Positions 22,069 to 32,170 of a stretch of 64,000 nucleotides of DNA are shown here, one piece after another (positions within the stretch are counted from its first letter, which is position 1; the number at the start of each line of letters is the position of its first letter). The translations under genes and the position numbers were made by a program. Source of the DNA: Nocardiopsis alborubida (GTDB lineage Bacteria; Actinomycetota; Actinomycetes; Streptosporangiales; Streptosporangiaceae); contig NZ_JAAXPG010000019.1 of assembly GCF_012396365.1 (NCBI RefSeq), positions 1-64,000 on the forward strand. The letters run 5' to 3'. The notes beneath the pieces were generated by a model, which did not search any database, was not told where the DNA came from, and saw nothing but the letters and a program-made list of their open reading frames with translations.

Positions 22069-22995
22069 ATGCTTCGCAAACCCCTGCTGCTCGCCGCCAG
22101 GTCCCAGGCCTGCCGCACCGTCGTCGAGCGCACTCCCGTCACCCGGGCCATGGTCAAGCGGTTCGTCGCGGGCTCCACCCAGGAGGAGGCGCTCCCCGTG
22201 GTCGGGGAGCTGACCCGGGACCGCCACGTCACCCTGGACTTCCTGGGCGAGGACACCACCGACACGGCCCAGGCCGAGGCGACGGTGACCGCCTACCGGG
22301 ACCTGCTGGCCGCGCTGGGCGAGGCGGGTCTGGCCGAGCGCGCCGAGGTCTCGGTCAAGCTCTCGGCCGTGGGCCAGTTCCTCAACAGCGACGGCGAGAA
22401 GATCGCCCTGGACAACGCCCGCCAGATCGCCGAGGCGGCCCGGGCGGTCGGCACCACGGTGACCCTGGACATGGAGGACCACACCACCACCGACTCCACG
22501 CTGGGCATCCTGCGCGAACTGCGCCAGGACTTCCCCTTCGTGGGCGCGGTGCTCCAGGCCTACCTGCGCCGCACCGAGGCCGACTGCCGCGACCTGAGCG
22601 GGGCCGGTTCGCGCGTGCGCCTGTGCAAGGGCGCCTACGACGAGCCCGAGTCGGTGGCCTTCCGCGACAAGGCCGAGGTGGACAAGGCCTACGTGCGCGC
22701 GCTGCGCGTGCTGATGGAGGGTGAGGGCTACCCGATGGTGGCCTCGCACGACCCGCGCATGATCGCCATCGCCGGTGCGCTGGCCGCCGCCAACGGCCGC
22801 GGCGAGGACGACTTCGAGTACCAGATGCTCTACGGCATCCGCGACGCCGAGCAGGTCCGGCTGGCCGCCGAGGGCAACCGGATGCGGGTCTACGTGCCCT
22901 ACGGCGACGAGTGGTACGGCTACTACATGCGCCGTCTGGCGGAGCGTCCGGCGAACATGCTCTTCTTCGCCCGGTCCCTGGTCACGCGCGGTTGA
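22069..22995 (+). CDS. proline dehydrogenase
   Basis: 308 aa from ATG 22069, preceded by CCGAGGTCACC. The monofunctional FAD-dependent ProDH of Gram-positives and actinomycetes, a beta8-alpha8 barrel that oxidises proline to P5C and passes electrons to the quinone pool. Seen: VSVKLSAVGQFLN, TLDMEDHTTTDSTL, VLQAYLRRTEADCRDL, VRLCKGAYDEPESVAF (FAD/substrate lysine and arginine region), MVASHDPRMI and FEYQMLYGIRDAEQVRLA with VYVPYGDEWYGYYMRRLAER. It supplies P5C to the pruA product and is probably controlled by the PucR regulator upstream of pruA. Confidence 0.95.
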   Translation: MLRKPLLLAARSQACRTVVERTPVTRAMVKRFVAGSTQEEALPVVGELTRDRHVTLDFLGEDTTDTAQAEATVTAYRDLLAALGEAGLAERAEVSVKLSAVGQFLNSDGEKIALDNARQIAEAARAVGTTVTLDMEDHTTTDSTLGILRELRQDFPFVGAVLQAYLRRTEADCRDLSGAGSRVRLCKGAYDEPESVAFRDKAEVDKAYVRALRVLMEGEGYPMVASHDPRMIAIAGALAAANGRGEDDFEYQMLYGIRDAEQVRLAAEGNRMRVYVPYGDEWYGYYMRRLAERPANMLFFARSLVTRG

Positions 22996-23116
22996 CACGG
23001 TCGGTGCGGCCCCGCCGCGCCGTGTCTGAACGGTGACCTCGCCCGTGGAACTCCGGATGGGGCGCGTACGTTACGTTGTGGGCAGCAATCCACGCGTGAA
23101 AGGGTCTTGACTAGAC

Positions 23117-24073
23117 ATGCGGATGCGGAGTTCCAACCCCGTCCTCAAGCGGGCGCTCCAGCAGGCCGGTCCTGCCGGAAGCGCCCAGCAGGGGCTCAAC
23201 GGCCAGCCGGGTTACGGCTACGGCCAGCAGCAGGGCTATGGCCAGTCGGGGTACGGACAACCGTACCCGCAGCAGGGCTACGGCCAGCCCTACCCCCAGC
23301 AGGGGTACGGCCAGCCGTACCCCCAGCAGGGCTACCCCGGCGGCCCGGTGCAGAGCGCCGACAGCCAGCCGATGACCATCGACGACGTGGTCGTGCGCAC
23401 CGGTATGACGCTCGGTGTGGTCGCGGCCTTCGCCGTCGTCAACTACTTCCTCTTCAGCTCGGCCCCGGGCATCGCCGTGGCGCTCACCCTCGTGGGCGCG
23501 CTCGGCGGCCTGGTGCTGGGCCTGGTGATCTCCTTCAAGCAGATCACCAACCCCGTCGCCATCCTGAGCTACGCCGCCCTGGAGGGCCTGCTCGTCGGCG
23601 GCATCTCCGCGATCCTGGCCACCAGCCTGACGGCCACCACCGGTGACGCCGGTGCGGGCGGCACGCTCGTGACCCAGGCGGTGCTGGGCACCGTCGTGGT
23701 GTTCGCCGTGATGCTCGCGCTGTACAAGTTCCGCATCATCAAGGTGACCGACGGCTTCGTCAAGGTCGTCACGTACGCGGTGCTCGGCGCCGCGGCCCTG
23801 ATGCTGGTCAACTTCGTGGCCAGCTTCTTCATCGCGGGCGGCATCGGCCTGCGCGAGCCCAGCCCGCTGGGCCTGCTCATCGGCCTGGTGTTCGTGGTCC
23901 TGGCCGCGCTGACCCTGGCCGTGGAGTTCCGCGGCATCGAGGAGGGCCTCAACGCCGGCATCCCCAACAAGTTCGCCTGGCAGTTCGCCTTCGGCCTGAC
24001 CGTCTCCCTGGTCTGGCTCTACATCGAGATCCTGCGCCTGCTCTGGATCATCAAGACGCTCTTCGCGGAGTAG
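23117..24073 (+). CDS. Bax inhibitor-1/YccA family membrane protein
   Basis: 318 aa from ATG 23117 (ATG 23123 also possible). A glutamine/tyrosine/glycine/proline-rich cytoplasmic N-terminus with three copies of GYGQPYPQQ-type repeats (residues ~38-78) precedes seven hydrophobic segments of the BI-1 fold (from TGMTLGVVAAFAVVNYFLF to WQFAFGLTVSLVWLYIEILR). Members of the family act as pH-sensitive calcium leak channels or modulate the FtsH protease; the exact role in actinomycetes is unknown. The low-complexity N-terminus may mediate assembly. A terminator follows. Confidence 0.9.
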   Translation: MRMRSSNPVLKRALQQAGPAGSAQQGLNGQPGYGYGQQQGYGQSGYGQPYPQQGYGQPYPQQGYGQPYPQQGYPGGPVQSADSQPMTIDDVVVRTGMTLGVVAAFAVVNYFLFSSAPGIAVALTLVGALGGLVLGLVISFKQITNPVAILSYAALEGLLVGGISAILATSLTATTGDAGAGGTLVTQAVLGTVVVFAVMLALYKFRIIKVTDGFVKVVTYAVLGAAALMLVNFVASFFIAGGIGLREPSPLGLLIGLVFVVLAALTLAVEFRGIEEGLNAGIPNKFAWQFAFGLTVSLVWLYIEILRLLWIIKTLFAE

Positions 24074-24133
24074 TCCGCGTCCGACGCGCGGAGGTATCCC
24101 GCGGTCGCCCGCGGCGTCCGCACACCCACGCGA

Positions 24134-24171
24134 GGGGCCGCCGCCCGGATATCCGTCCGGGCGGCGGCCCC
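24134..24171 (+). terminator. terminator between yccA-type gene and DUF4287
   Basis: A 16-bp perfect GC stem (GGGGCCGCCGCCCGGA and complement) with a 6-nt loop, followed by TTCG. Between convergent genes, so it probably serves both. Confidence 0.8.
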
Positions 24172-24201
24172 TTCGCCGTGGTCGGCGAGCCCGCGGTGCG
24201 C

Positions 24202-24453
24202 TCAGGCCTTCCCGCGCCGGGGCGCGGGAATGGAGCGGTTCCTGCGGCGGCGGTCGTACTCCGTCACGAGGGCCTGCGCGTACCACTGGGGCAACTCGTA
24301 CTCGTCGGCGAGCCAGTTCGACCGGTCCTGGCAGCGCACCAGGCCCGGCCCCCCGTCGAGGGCGTCGAACCACTCGTGGAGTCCCCGGCCGGTGACGACC
24401 GGGATGCGTTCGATGAGCTTGGCGTGGATCTCCGGCGAGTGGGTTACCGACAT
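24202..24453 (-). CDS. DUF4287-type small protein
   Basis: 83 aa from ATG 24453, chosen because GGAGGTG lies four bases upstream; an ATG 33 bases further up has no SD. The core (IHAKLIERIPVVTGRGLHEW, LDGGPGLVRCQDRSNWLADE, LPQWYAQALVTEYDRRRRNR) matches the DUF4287 family of 70-100 residue proteins, whose function is not known. It is highly charged at the C-terminus (RRRRNRSIPAPRRGKA). It has no obvious partner in the neighbourhood. Confidence 0.7.
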   Translation of the reverse strand: MSVTHSPEIHAKLIERIPVVTGRGLHEWFDALDGGPGLVRCQDRSNWLADEYELPQWYAQALVTEYDRRRRNRSIPAPRRGKA

Positions 24454-24785
24454 GGGCACCTCCGGCAGCGCGTTGGCGTGTGGCACTTACCTGCGACCCT
24501 GCATCAGGATCACGTTTTGGACAAGCCCTGGTCACCAGCTTTTACCTTGCCAGTGTGAGAACGTTCGTCTTGAGGGACTTCCCAGACGAACCCTTCTGTG
24601 GCAGACGGGTTCCGCGCGTGTTCCGGCGACGGAAGAGTCGCCCGGTGACTGCGTGACCAAGCGTCCGGAACGCGGCCGCCGGTCGCGGCGCGGACCGGAC
24701 GAGAGGGGCCGGACACGACGAAGGGCCCGGAGGCACCACTGGGATCCGAGTGGCGCGTTCCGGGCCCGGGGACTGCTCGGGGACG
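24454..24785. other. gene-poor gap with inverted repeats
   Basis: 332 bases with lower GC than the surroundings and no supportable gene. It holds a dyad GTTCGTCT-N13-AGACGAAC (24563-24591), a small hairpin GGCGAC-GGAAGA-GTCGCC (24625-24642), and the thiolase terminator (24723-24767). The promoter of the DUF4287 gene should lie at its left end. Confidence 0.4.
24723..24767 (-). terminator. long imperfect hairpin after the thiolase gene
   Basis: GGGCCCGGA ... TCCGGGCCC outer stem with an inner ACCACT / AGTGGC stem, 19 bases downstream of the thiolase stop on the minus strand. Confidence 0.65.
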
Positions 24786-26006
24786 TCAGCTCAGGCGCTC
24801 GAAGACGGCGGCCATGCCCTGGCCGCCGCCGACGCACATGGTCTCCAGACCGAAGGTCCGGTCGTGGAAGCGCAGGCCGTTGATCAGCGTGCCGGTGATG
24901 CGGGCGCCGGTGCTGCCGAACGGGTGGCCGATCGCGATGGCGCCGCCGTTGACGTTGAGCTGGGAGTCGATGTCGATGCCCAGCTGGTCGGCGGAGGGCA
25001 GCACCTGCGCGGCGAAGGCCTCGTTGATCTCGACCAGGTCGATGTCGCCCATGGCCATGTTGGCGCGGGCCAGCGCCTGCCGGGAGGCCTCCACCGGGCC
25101 CAGGCCCATGATCTCCGGGCTCAGGCCGGTCACGCCGGTGGACACGATGCGGGCCAGCGGGGTGATGCCCAGCTGGGCGGCCTTGGTGTCGCTCATGACG
25201 ACCACGGCGGAGGCGCCGTCGTTGAGCGGGCAGGCGTTGCCCGCGGTGACGGTGCCGTCGGGGCGGAACACCGGCTTGAGCTCGGAGACCTTCTCGTAGG
25301 TGGTGCCGCGGCGGATGCCGTCGTCGGTGCTGACCACGGTGCCGTCGGGCAGGGTCACCGGGGTGATCTCGCGCTCCCAGAAGCCGTTGTCCAGGGACTT
25401 CTCGGCGAGGTTCTGCGAGCGCACCGCGAACTCGTCCTGGCGCTGGCGCGAGACGCCGGTGGTCTGGGCGACGTTCTCGGCGGTCTGGCCCATCGCGATG
25501 TAGGCGTCGGGCAGGTTGCCGTCCTCGCGCGGGTCGGTCCAGGCCCCGGCGCCGCCCTCGGCGCGCTTGGCGGTGCGGGCCTTGGCGTCGTCGAAGAGCG
25601 GGTTCTCGTTGGCGCCGTCGTCGCTGCTGCCGTTGACGAACCGGCTGACGGTCTCCACACCCGCGGAGACGAAGACGTCGCCCTCGCCCGCCTTGATGGC
25701 GTGGTAGGCCATCCGGGTGGTCTGGAGGGAGGAGGAGCAGTAGCGGGTGACCGTGGTGCCCGGGACGGTGTCCAGGCCCAGCTGGACGGCCACGACGCGG
25801 GCCATGTTGAAGCCCTGCTCGCCGCCGGGCAGGCCGCAGCCGAGCATCAGGTCGTCGATGCCCCGGGGGTCCAGCTCGGGGACCTTGGCCAGCGCCGCGC
25901 GGACGATCTGGGTGGTCAGGTCGTCCGGCCGGATGTCCTTGAGCGAGCCCTTGAAGGCGCGGCCGATGGGGGAGCGGGCGGTTGCGACGATGACTGCTTC
26001 GGGCAT
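24786..26006 (-). CDS. acetyl-CoA C-acyltransferase (thiolase)
   Basis: 406 aa from ATG 26006. A thiolase of the FadA type: catalytic Cys90 in TVTRYCSSSLQTTRMAYH, EINEAFAAQVLP, the histidine loop NVNGGAIAIGHPFGSTGARI, and the second catalytic cysteine in MCVGGGQGMAAVFERL. Catalyses CoA-dependent cleavage of 3-ketoacyl-CoA in beta-oxidation or the reverse condensation. The gene is solitary: no 3-hydroxyacyl-CoA dehydrogenase is adjacent. A TTAC-N6-GTAA palindrome lies 81 bases upstream and probably binds a lipid-responsive TetR repressor. The neighbouring SGNH hydrolase gene is transcribed in the same direction upstream. Confidence 0.93.
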   Translation of the reverse strand: MPEAVIVATARSPIGRAFKGSLKDIRPDDLTTQIVRAALAKVPELDPRGIDDLMLGCGLPGGEQGFNMARVVAVQLGLDTVPGTTVTRYCSSSLQTTRMAYHAIKAGEGDVFVSAGVETVSRFVNGSSDDGANENPLFDDAKARTAKRAEGGAGAWTDPREDGNLPDAYIAMGQTAENVAQTTGVSRQRQDEFAVRSQNLAEKSLDNGFWEREITPVTLPDGTVVSTDDGIRRGTTYEKVSELKPVFRPDGTVTAGNACPLNDGASAVVVMSDTKAAQLGITPLARIVSTGVTGLSPEIMGLGPVEASRQALARANMAMGDIDLVEINEAFAAQVLPSADQLGIDIDSQLNVNGGAIAIGHPFGSTGARITGTLINGLRFHDRTFGLETMCVGGGQGMAAVFERLS

Positions 26007-26086
26007 GGCTGCGTCCCTAACGGTTGAGGTGCTGCGTGTGGAGCTGTGGATCCGGAGGGCCGGGCGACCTGCTCCGGCCTCGGTTG

Positions 26087-26100
26087 TTACCGACCAGTAA
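26087..26100. promoter_or_regulatory. palindromic operator upstream of the thiolase gene
   Basis: TTACCGACCAGTAA (minus strand TTACTGGTCGGTAA), a TTAC-N6-GTAA dyad extended by flanking G and C (GTTAC...GTAAAC). It is 81 bases upstream of the thiolase ATG. The same 14-mer with one change lies before the acyltransferase gene at 29107-29120. Confidence 0.65.
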
Positions 26101-26139
26101 ACCCGGCCGGGGTCCCGCACGCCACCCGGGGGTCGGCGT

Positions 26140-27192
26140 TCAGACGCCCTCCCCGGAACGGTCGGCGTTCTCGGCCGTGCCCACCTCGGCCGCCCCGTCC
26201 GGACGCCCGCGGGCGCCCCGGAGGTGGAACGGGCCTCGGACGAGCGCGGCCCAGCGCCCGCGCGTACCGGGCGTGTTCCCGCTGACCTGGGTGTCCACGC
26301 GGGAGACCTCCGTTCCGGGGGTCTGGGCGGCGACCACGGCCGCGCGGTCCACCGGCAGGACGCCGCTGCTGCGCTCGGCGTCGTCCAGCTCGGGCAGCAG
26401 TCCCAGGGCGGCGCAGGCCGAGGGCAGGACGGCGAAGGCGGCCTGCGAGTACCCGAGGGCTGACGGATGAAAACGGTCAGGTCCGAACATGGAACCAGGG
26501 TCTGTCCGAAAATCATCGGCCAGCACGTCGCTCATGGAGACCGCGCGGCCCCCGGCCTCGGTGACCGCGATGACCTGGGCGGCGGCGAGCTGTCGGGAGG
26601 CGCGGCGGGCCACCGAGCGCAGCGGCCAGCCGATGGGCCGGACGGTGCCCAGGTCGGGGCAGGTGCCCACCACCACCTGCGTGCCGTGGTCGACCAGTCG
26701 GCGGACGGTCTCGCGGAGCTGGCCGACGGCGTCGTTGGGGCGCACGCGGCGGATGACGTCGTTGGCACCGACGAAGATGACCGCGAGGTCGTAGCGGGTG
26801 GCCTCCTCCAGGGCGCGGGAGCGCTCGATCTGGGCGGCCAGGTTGGCCGAGGTGGTGCCGGGGGAGGCGGTGCAGCGCAGGCGCACGGGGCGCTCGGCGG
26901 CCGCCGCCAGCCCCGAGGCCAGGAGGACGCCGGGGGTCTGGTCGGCCCGCTCGACCGCGAAACCGGCGGCGGTGGAGTCGCCCATCATCAGCATGCGGAT
27001 CGGCGGTCCGGAACCCTCGCCGTAGACGCCGTTGACCACGGGCCTGTCCCAGTGGGGGGAGCCGACCGCGCGCCGGGCCAGCCTGGCCTGGAGGTAGAGG
27101 AGCGCGACGGTGCCGCCGCCGACGAGCGTGAGTCCGCCGCCGCCGAACGCGGTGGCAGCGGCGATCCGTCTTGCGCGTGCGGCTCGCAGCAT
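26140..27192 (-). CDS. SGNH/GDSL hydrolase family protein, membrane-anchored
   Basis: 350 aa from ATG 27192. A hydrophobic stretch at residues ~11-35 (IAAATAFGGGGLTLVGGGTV) acts as signal anchor. The SGNH blocks are clear: block I MLMMGDSTAAGF (catalytic Ser73), block II glycine region, block III VIFVGANDVIRRVRP, block V MFGPDRFHPSALGYSQAA with the catalytic Asp and His. It probably hydrolyses an ester outside the membrane (lipid, acetylated glycan or similar); the substrate cannot be inferred. The C-terminal ~80 residues are polar and low complexity. Confidence 0.88.
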   Translation of the reverse strand: MLRAARARRIAAATAFGGGGLTLVGGGTVALLYLQARLARRAVGSPHWDRPVVNGVYGEGSGPPIRMLMMGDSTAAGFAVERADQTPGVLLASGLAAAAERPVRLRCTASPGTTSANLAAQIERSRALEEATRYDLAVIFVGANDVIRRVRPNDAVGQLRETVRRLVDHGTQVVVGTCPDLGTVRPIGWPLRSVARRASRQLAAAQVIAVTEAGGRAVSMSDVLADDFRTDPGSMFGPDRFHPSALGYSQAAFAVLPSACAALGLLPELDDAERSSGVLPVDRAAVVAAQTPGTEVSRVDTQVSGNTPGTRGRWAALVRGPFHLRGARGRPDGAAEVGTAENADRSGEGV

Positions 27193-27597
27193 CGGACACC
27201 CCCGAGGCTCGGACCCGCCTGCCCTGGGCGGGACGGATACGAGCGAGGTTACCGGTGGGGAACTCCGGAATCACGTACCTGAGCGGTACACAATCCGCGC
27301 CCCGGGGTGAGGGGACCGGCATGGGCGGGACAGGGACGGACGGCGGCTCCGCCGGGCGGACGGCGGAGCCCCGGCGGGGCGGGCCGTGGCGGTGCAGGTG
27401 CGCGTGGTCACGCCGACACCTCCTGCCCGGCGGACACCGGGGAGGACCACCGGTTTCCTGAGGCCGCAGAACCCGCTGGTGGAGACCATTAGAGTCTGAA
27501 CGGAGACGGGCCGGACCGGCCCAGGGCCCCGGACTCGCCACCGGGGCGAGGACATGGCGGGCCGAGACCCGGTCGCCAAGACGCAGAGGGAGCGCAA
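27193..27597. other. divergent intergenic region SGNH hydrolase / cbs
   Basis: 405 bases with no supportable gene. It contains the promoters of both flanking genes; TAGAGT at 27490-27495 is a possible -10 for cbs, about 100 bases before its GTG. I see no riboswitch or strong palindrome. Confidence 0.4.
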
Positions 27598-28974
<1,377 letters not shown>

Positions 28975-29007
28975 TCCCGTCCGCGGGAGCCCCCGCGGGA
29001 CCGCCAC

Positions 29008-29048
29008 GGGGCCCGGACCGCGCTCGGACCGAGCGCGGTTCGGGCCCC
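29008..29048 (+). terminator. terminator after cbs
   Basis: Long stem GGGGCCCGGACCGCGCTCG / CGAGCGCGGTTCGGGCCCC (one G-U pair) with a 3-nt loop, 33 bases after the cbs stop. Confidence 0.8.
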
Positions 29049-29106
29049 GCTGTGTACCGACCGGACATGTCAGCGCATACTCGAACACTGCTAATGTTCG
29101 CGACAG

Positions 29107-29120
29107 TTACTGGTAGGTAA
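29107..29120. promoter_or_regulatory. palindromic operator abutting the acyltransferase start
   Basis: TTACTGGTAGGTAA, identical to the minus-strand form of the thiolase operator except for one central base. It ends three bases before the ATG at 29124, so a bound repressor would block both transcription and the leader. The surrounding 60 bases are unusually AT-rich for this genome. Confidence 0.6.
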
Positions 29121-29123
29121 TAA

Positions 29124-29864
29124 ATGGGGGCACGCGTGTCGCGGCTGTTGTCCTGGATTCTCCGCTCCGTCTGGTCGTACGCCCGTACCAAGGCCGAAAT
29201 CCGCGCCGACTCCAGGGCGGCCCGCAGGTTCGCGCGCTTCGGCACGGGCTCGGCGATCGCCTTCCCCACGGCCACCCTCTACGGCGAGCCCTGGATCGAG
29301 ATCGGCGTGCACACCGTCCTGGGCGGGGACATGACCCTCGCCGCCGGGATGGGGCCCGACTACGACCTGGGCCCCGGGACGGTCGTGCGGATCGGCTCGG
29401 GCTGCGCCATCGGGCGCGGCTCGCACATCGTCGCCCACAGGTCCGTCGACATCGGCGACCACGTGTACACCGGCCCCTACGTCTACATCACCGACCAGAA
29501 CCACGCCTACGGCAACACCGAGATCCCCGTCGGCCTCCAGTGGCCGGTGGACGACCCGGTCAGCATCGGCGACGGCACCTGGATCGGCGCGAACGCGGTG
29601 ATCCTGCCCGGCGTGCACCTGGGCCGCAACTCGGTCGTGGCCGCGGGCACCGTGGTCCGGCCGGGCACCTACCCCGACCACGCCGTCATCGCGGGCGTGC
29701 CCGGGAAGGTCGTGCGCACCCACGACCCCGAACTGGGCTGGGACCCGCCGCTGCGCGAGACCGGCACCCCCACCCGGGTGCCCACCCCCGTCACCGGTCT
29801 GCCGCCGGAGGTGCCCGCCGAGCCGCCCCGGCCCGGGTCCTCCACCCGCTTCCCGCCCGCCTAG
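29124..29864 (+). CDS. left-handed beta-helix (hexapeptide) acyltransferase
   Basis: 246 aa from ATG 29124, very close to a GGTAGGTAA leader. Hexapeptide-repeat coils run from about residue 50 to 200 (WIEIGVHTVLGGDMTLAAGM, GSGCAIGRGSHIVAHRSVDI, VSIGDGTWIGANAVILPGVH, NSVVAAGTVVRPGTY) with the active-site loop YITDQNHAYGNTEIP holding the catalytic His typical of the maltose/galactoside O-acetyltransferase group. It transfers an acetyl or longer acyl group from CoA to a hydroxyl or amine of a sugar or antibiotic; the acceptor is unknown. The C-terminal 40 residues are Pro/Thr-rich. Shares an operator motif with the thiolase gene, hinting at acyl-CoA-linked regulation. Confidence 0.82.
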   Translation: MGARVSRLLSWILRSVWSYARTKAEIRADSRAARRFARFGTGSAIAFPTATLYGEPWIEIGVHTVLGGDMTLAAGMGPDYDLGPGTVVRIGSGCAIGRGSHIVAHRSVDIGDHVYTGPYVYITDQNHAYGNTEIPVGLQWPVDDPVSIGDGTWIGANAVILPGVHLGRNSVVAAGTVVRPGTYPDHAVIAGVPGKVVRTHDPELGWDPPLRETGTPTRVPTPVTGLPPEVPAEPPRPGSSTRFPPA

Positions 29865-29973
29865 GGCCGGTCCGGCGACCTTCGCGGAGGCGGGCCAGGA
29901 CGTCCTGCGGCAGCGGGAGGCGGCGTGCGGGCCGAAGCGAGGACGCCGAAACCCGCCCCCTCAAGGCCGGTCC

Positions 29974-30576
29974 TCAGCGCCTGCCGTGTGCCCGGAGCCC
30001 GCGGGTACGGCCCGCGAACTCCTCGGGGACCCCGCACACGGCCATGCTCCGGCGCAGGAGCCCGAGGTCGGCGCCGTGCGCGCCGAGGTGGGCCAGTATC
30101 GGGCGGTACCGGTCGGGGCGGTCGCGGAGGAACTCGGTGACCAGGCGCAACTCCAGCCGCACGCAGTCGACGCGGTGACCGCCGACGTCCACGGTGACGT
30201 GGTGCCGCCAGGGGCCGGGCCCCCTGCACTCCCACCCGCAGTCGTCGCAGGACTGCTCGACCGTGCTGAAGCTGAACCCGACGCCGTCCAGGCCGTAGCA
30301 GGCGAAGTACTGCCGGGACGGTTCGATCCACCTCGGCGCGGCCACGCACTCCAGGCCCGCCAGTGCTTCGGCGACGGCGTCGACGTCCTCGCGCCGGGAG
30401 AGGAGGAGGTCGACGTCCCCCACCGGCAGGTCGACCCCCTGGAGACGCGCCGCCGCGGTGCCGACGAGCCGGTGGCGCAGTCCGGGGACGACGGGTCTGA
30501 TCAGGTCGAATCCCGTGCGCAGCACCGCTTCCAGGTCTTGGCGGTCGCGCAGCGGTCGGGTGGGGTTCGCGTCCAT
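29974..30576 (-). CDS. nucleotidyltransferase-like protein
   Basis: 200 aa from ATG 30576; GTG 30606 is an alternative with an AGGACG SD. Residues ~36-60 (HRLVGTAAARLQGVDLPVGD, then VDLLLSRREDV) have the G-T/S ... D-hydrophobic-D pattern of the minimal nucleotidyltransferase fold (as in MNT or AbiEii-like proteins), where two Asp bind metal. Two CxxC-like cysteines (CDDCGWEC, about residue 108-115) may bind zinc. No toxin or antitoxin partner is adjacent. The role is unknown; it could modify a small molecule or RNA. Confidence 0.55.
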   Translation of the reverse strand: MDANPTRPLRDRQDLEAVLRTGFDLIRPVVPGLRHRLVGTAAARLQGVDLPVGDVDLLLSRREDVDAVAEALAGLECVAAPRWIEPSRQYFACYGLDGVGFSFSTVEQSCDDCGWECRGPGPWRHHVTVDVGGHRVDCVRLELRLVTEFLRDRPDRYRPILAHLGAHGADLGLLRRSMAVCGVPEEFAGRTRGLRAHGRR

Positions 30577-30838
30577 GTCGGACAGGATGGCCGAGGGGGC
30601 CGACACCGTCGTCCTGCGCAGCCGGGCCGGGTTCGCCGGATGGGGAGAGGAGGGTCCGGGCCGGCCGGTACGCGGGCAGCCCGGTGCCGGGGGTCCCCGG
30701 GGACCCCCCGTTGTCCAGGAAACCGTGAGGAGCACCTCCGGTGCCAGCCCCGGTCCGCGCCTGTGGACGGCTCCCAGGCGCATTCGCGCCCACCGGAGCC
30801 GGCCTGTGGAAAACGCGATCGGTGAGGTCAGCGGGCAC

Positions 30839-30844
30839 TAAGGT
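30839..30844 (+). promoter_or_regulatory. -10 hexamer for a leaderless metB transcript
   Basis: TAAGGT lies six bases upstream of the ATG at 30851 with no SD. The spacing puts the transcription start at or next to the start codon. Confidence 0.45.
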
Positions 30845-30850
30845 GGCCCT

Positions 30851-31996
30851 ATGAAGTTCGACGGGTTTGAAACGCTGGCCATCCACGCGGGGCAGGAGCC
30901 GGACGCCGGGACCGGGTCCGTGGTGGTGCCGATCTACCAGACGAGCACCTACGCCCAGGACGGCGTGGGCGGTCTGCGCCAGGGCTACGAGTACTCGCGC
31001 ACGGGCAACCCCACGCGCGCCGCCCTGGAGGAGTGCCTGGCCGCCCTGGAGTCCGGGGTGCGCGGCCTGGCCTTCGCCTCCGGCATGGCCGCCGAGGACA
31101 CCCTGCTGCGCACGGTCCTCTCGCCCGGAGACCACCTGATCATCCCCGGCGACGCCTACGGGGGCACCTTCCGCCTGGTCTCCAAGGTGGTCGAGCGGTG
31201 GGGCGTGCAGTGGGACGCGGTCGACCAGTCCGACCCCGAGGCCGTGCGCGCGGCCGTGCGGCCCAACACCAGGGTGGTGTGGACCGAGACCCCCACCAAC
31301 CCCCTGCTCAACATCACCGACATCGAGGCCGTCGCGCAGATCGCGCACGACGCCGGCGCCCTGCACGTGGTCGACAACACCTTCGCCTCGTCCTACCTCC
31401 AGCAGCCGCTGACGCTGGGCGCGGACGTGGTCGTGCACTCCACCACCAAGTACCTGGGCGGGCACTCCGACGTGGTCGGGGGAGCGCTGGTGGTCTCCGA
31501 CGCCGAACTGGGCGAGCGGCTGGCCTTCCACCAGAACACCATGGGCGCCATTCCGGGGCCGTTCGACTCCTGGCTGACCCTGCGCGGGGTGAAGACCCTG
31601 GGCGTGCGCATGGACCGCCACAGCGCCAACGCCGAGAAGGTCGTGGCCGCGCTGGAGGGCCACCCCGCGGTGCGCCGGGTGTTCTACCCCGGGTTGGACG
31701 CTCACCCGGGACACAAGACCGCCGAAAGGCAGATGAGAGCCTTCGGCGGCATGGTCTCCTTCGCTCTGCGCGACGGGGAGAAGGCGGCGCTCGCTCTGTG
31801 CGAGCGCACCGAGGTCTTCACCCTCGGTGAGTCCCTGGGCGGGGTGGAGTCCCTGATCGAGCACCCGGGGCGGATGACGCACGCGTCCACCGCGGGTTCC
31901 CCCCTGGAGGTCCCGGCCGACCTGGTGCGGATCTCCGTGGGCATCGAGTCCGCCGACGACCTCGTGGCGGATCTGCTCCAGGCTCTGGAGGGCTAG
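30851..31996 (+). CDS. metB: cystathionine gamma-synthase (PLP Cys/Met metabolism enzyme)
   Basis: 381 aa from ATG 30851. A Cys/Met-metabolism PLP enzyme: FETLAIHAGQEPDAGTGSVV, YEYSRTGNPTRAALEECLAAL, FASGMAAEDTLLRTVL, and the PLP lysine (about K200) in VVHSTTKYLGGHSDVVGGAL, then TMGAIPGPFDSWLTLRGVKT and SLGGVESLIEHPGRMTHAS. It joins an activated homoserine and cysteine to cystathionine, or works as a gamma-lyase; actinomycete members often do both. With cbs 2 kb upstream it completes the transsulfuration interconversion of methionine and cysteine. It seems to be transcribed alone from its own promoter. Confidence 0.9.
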   Translation: MKFDGFETLAIHAGQEPDAGTGSVVVPIYQTSTYAQDGVGGLRQGYEYSRTGNPTRAALEECLAALESGVRGLAFASGMAAEDTLLRTVLSPGDHLIIPGDAYGGTFRLVSKVVERWGVQWDAVDQSDPEAVRAAVRPNTRVVWTETPTNPLLNITDIEAVAQIAHDAGALHVVDNTFASSYLQQPLTLGADVVVHSTTKYLGGHSDVVGGALVVSDAELGERLAFHQNTMGAIPGPFDSWLTLRGVKTLGVRMDRHSANAEKVVAALEGHPAVRRVFYPGLDAHPGHKTAERQMRAFGGMVSFALRDGEKAALALCERTEVFTLGESLGGVESLIEHPGRMTHASTAGSPLEVPADLVRISVGIESADDLVADLLQALEG

Positions 31997-32170
31997 GAGG
32001 GGGCGTCGCGCGGATCGGCTCGCGCCGGTCCGCGTCGGCGGCCTCGGCCGCCTCGGCTCCGTGCTCGGGGAGGAGGGGTCAGGCGTTTCGGGGGACGGGG
32101 CGGGGCGGGGGTGCCGGGCCGCTCCGCGCCGCGGCTCCGTCGCCGCGGCGTTCGTCTCGCCGCTCCCCGT

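Noticed and set aside
23180..23340. Short repeated DNA at the start of the YccA gene as a possible CRISPR or satellite
   Set aside because: It is the coding sequence of GYGQPYPQQ repeats in frame; no spacers.
24510..24883. Several short frames in the DUF4287-thiolase gap
   Set aside because: No SD, no family, and they cross the thiolase terminator.
29107..29120. Reading the GGTAGGTAA before the acyltransferase only as an SD
   Set aside because: The sequence is an exact match, but one base, to the thiolase palindrome, so an operator role was preferred.
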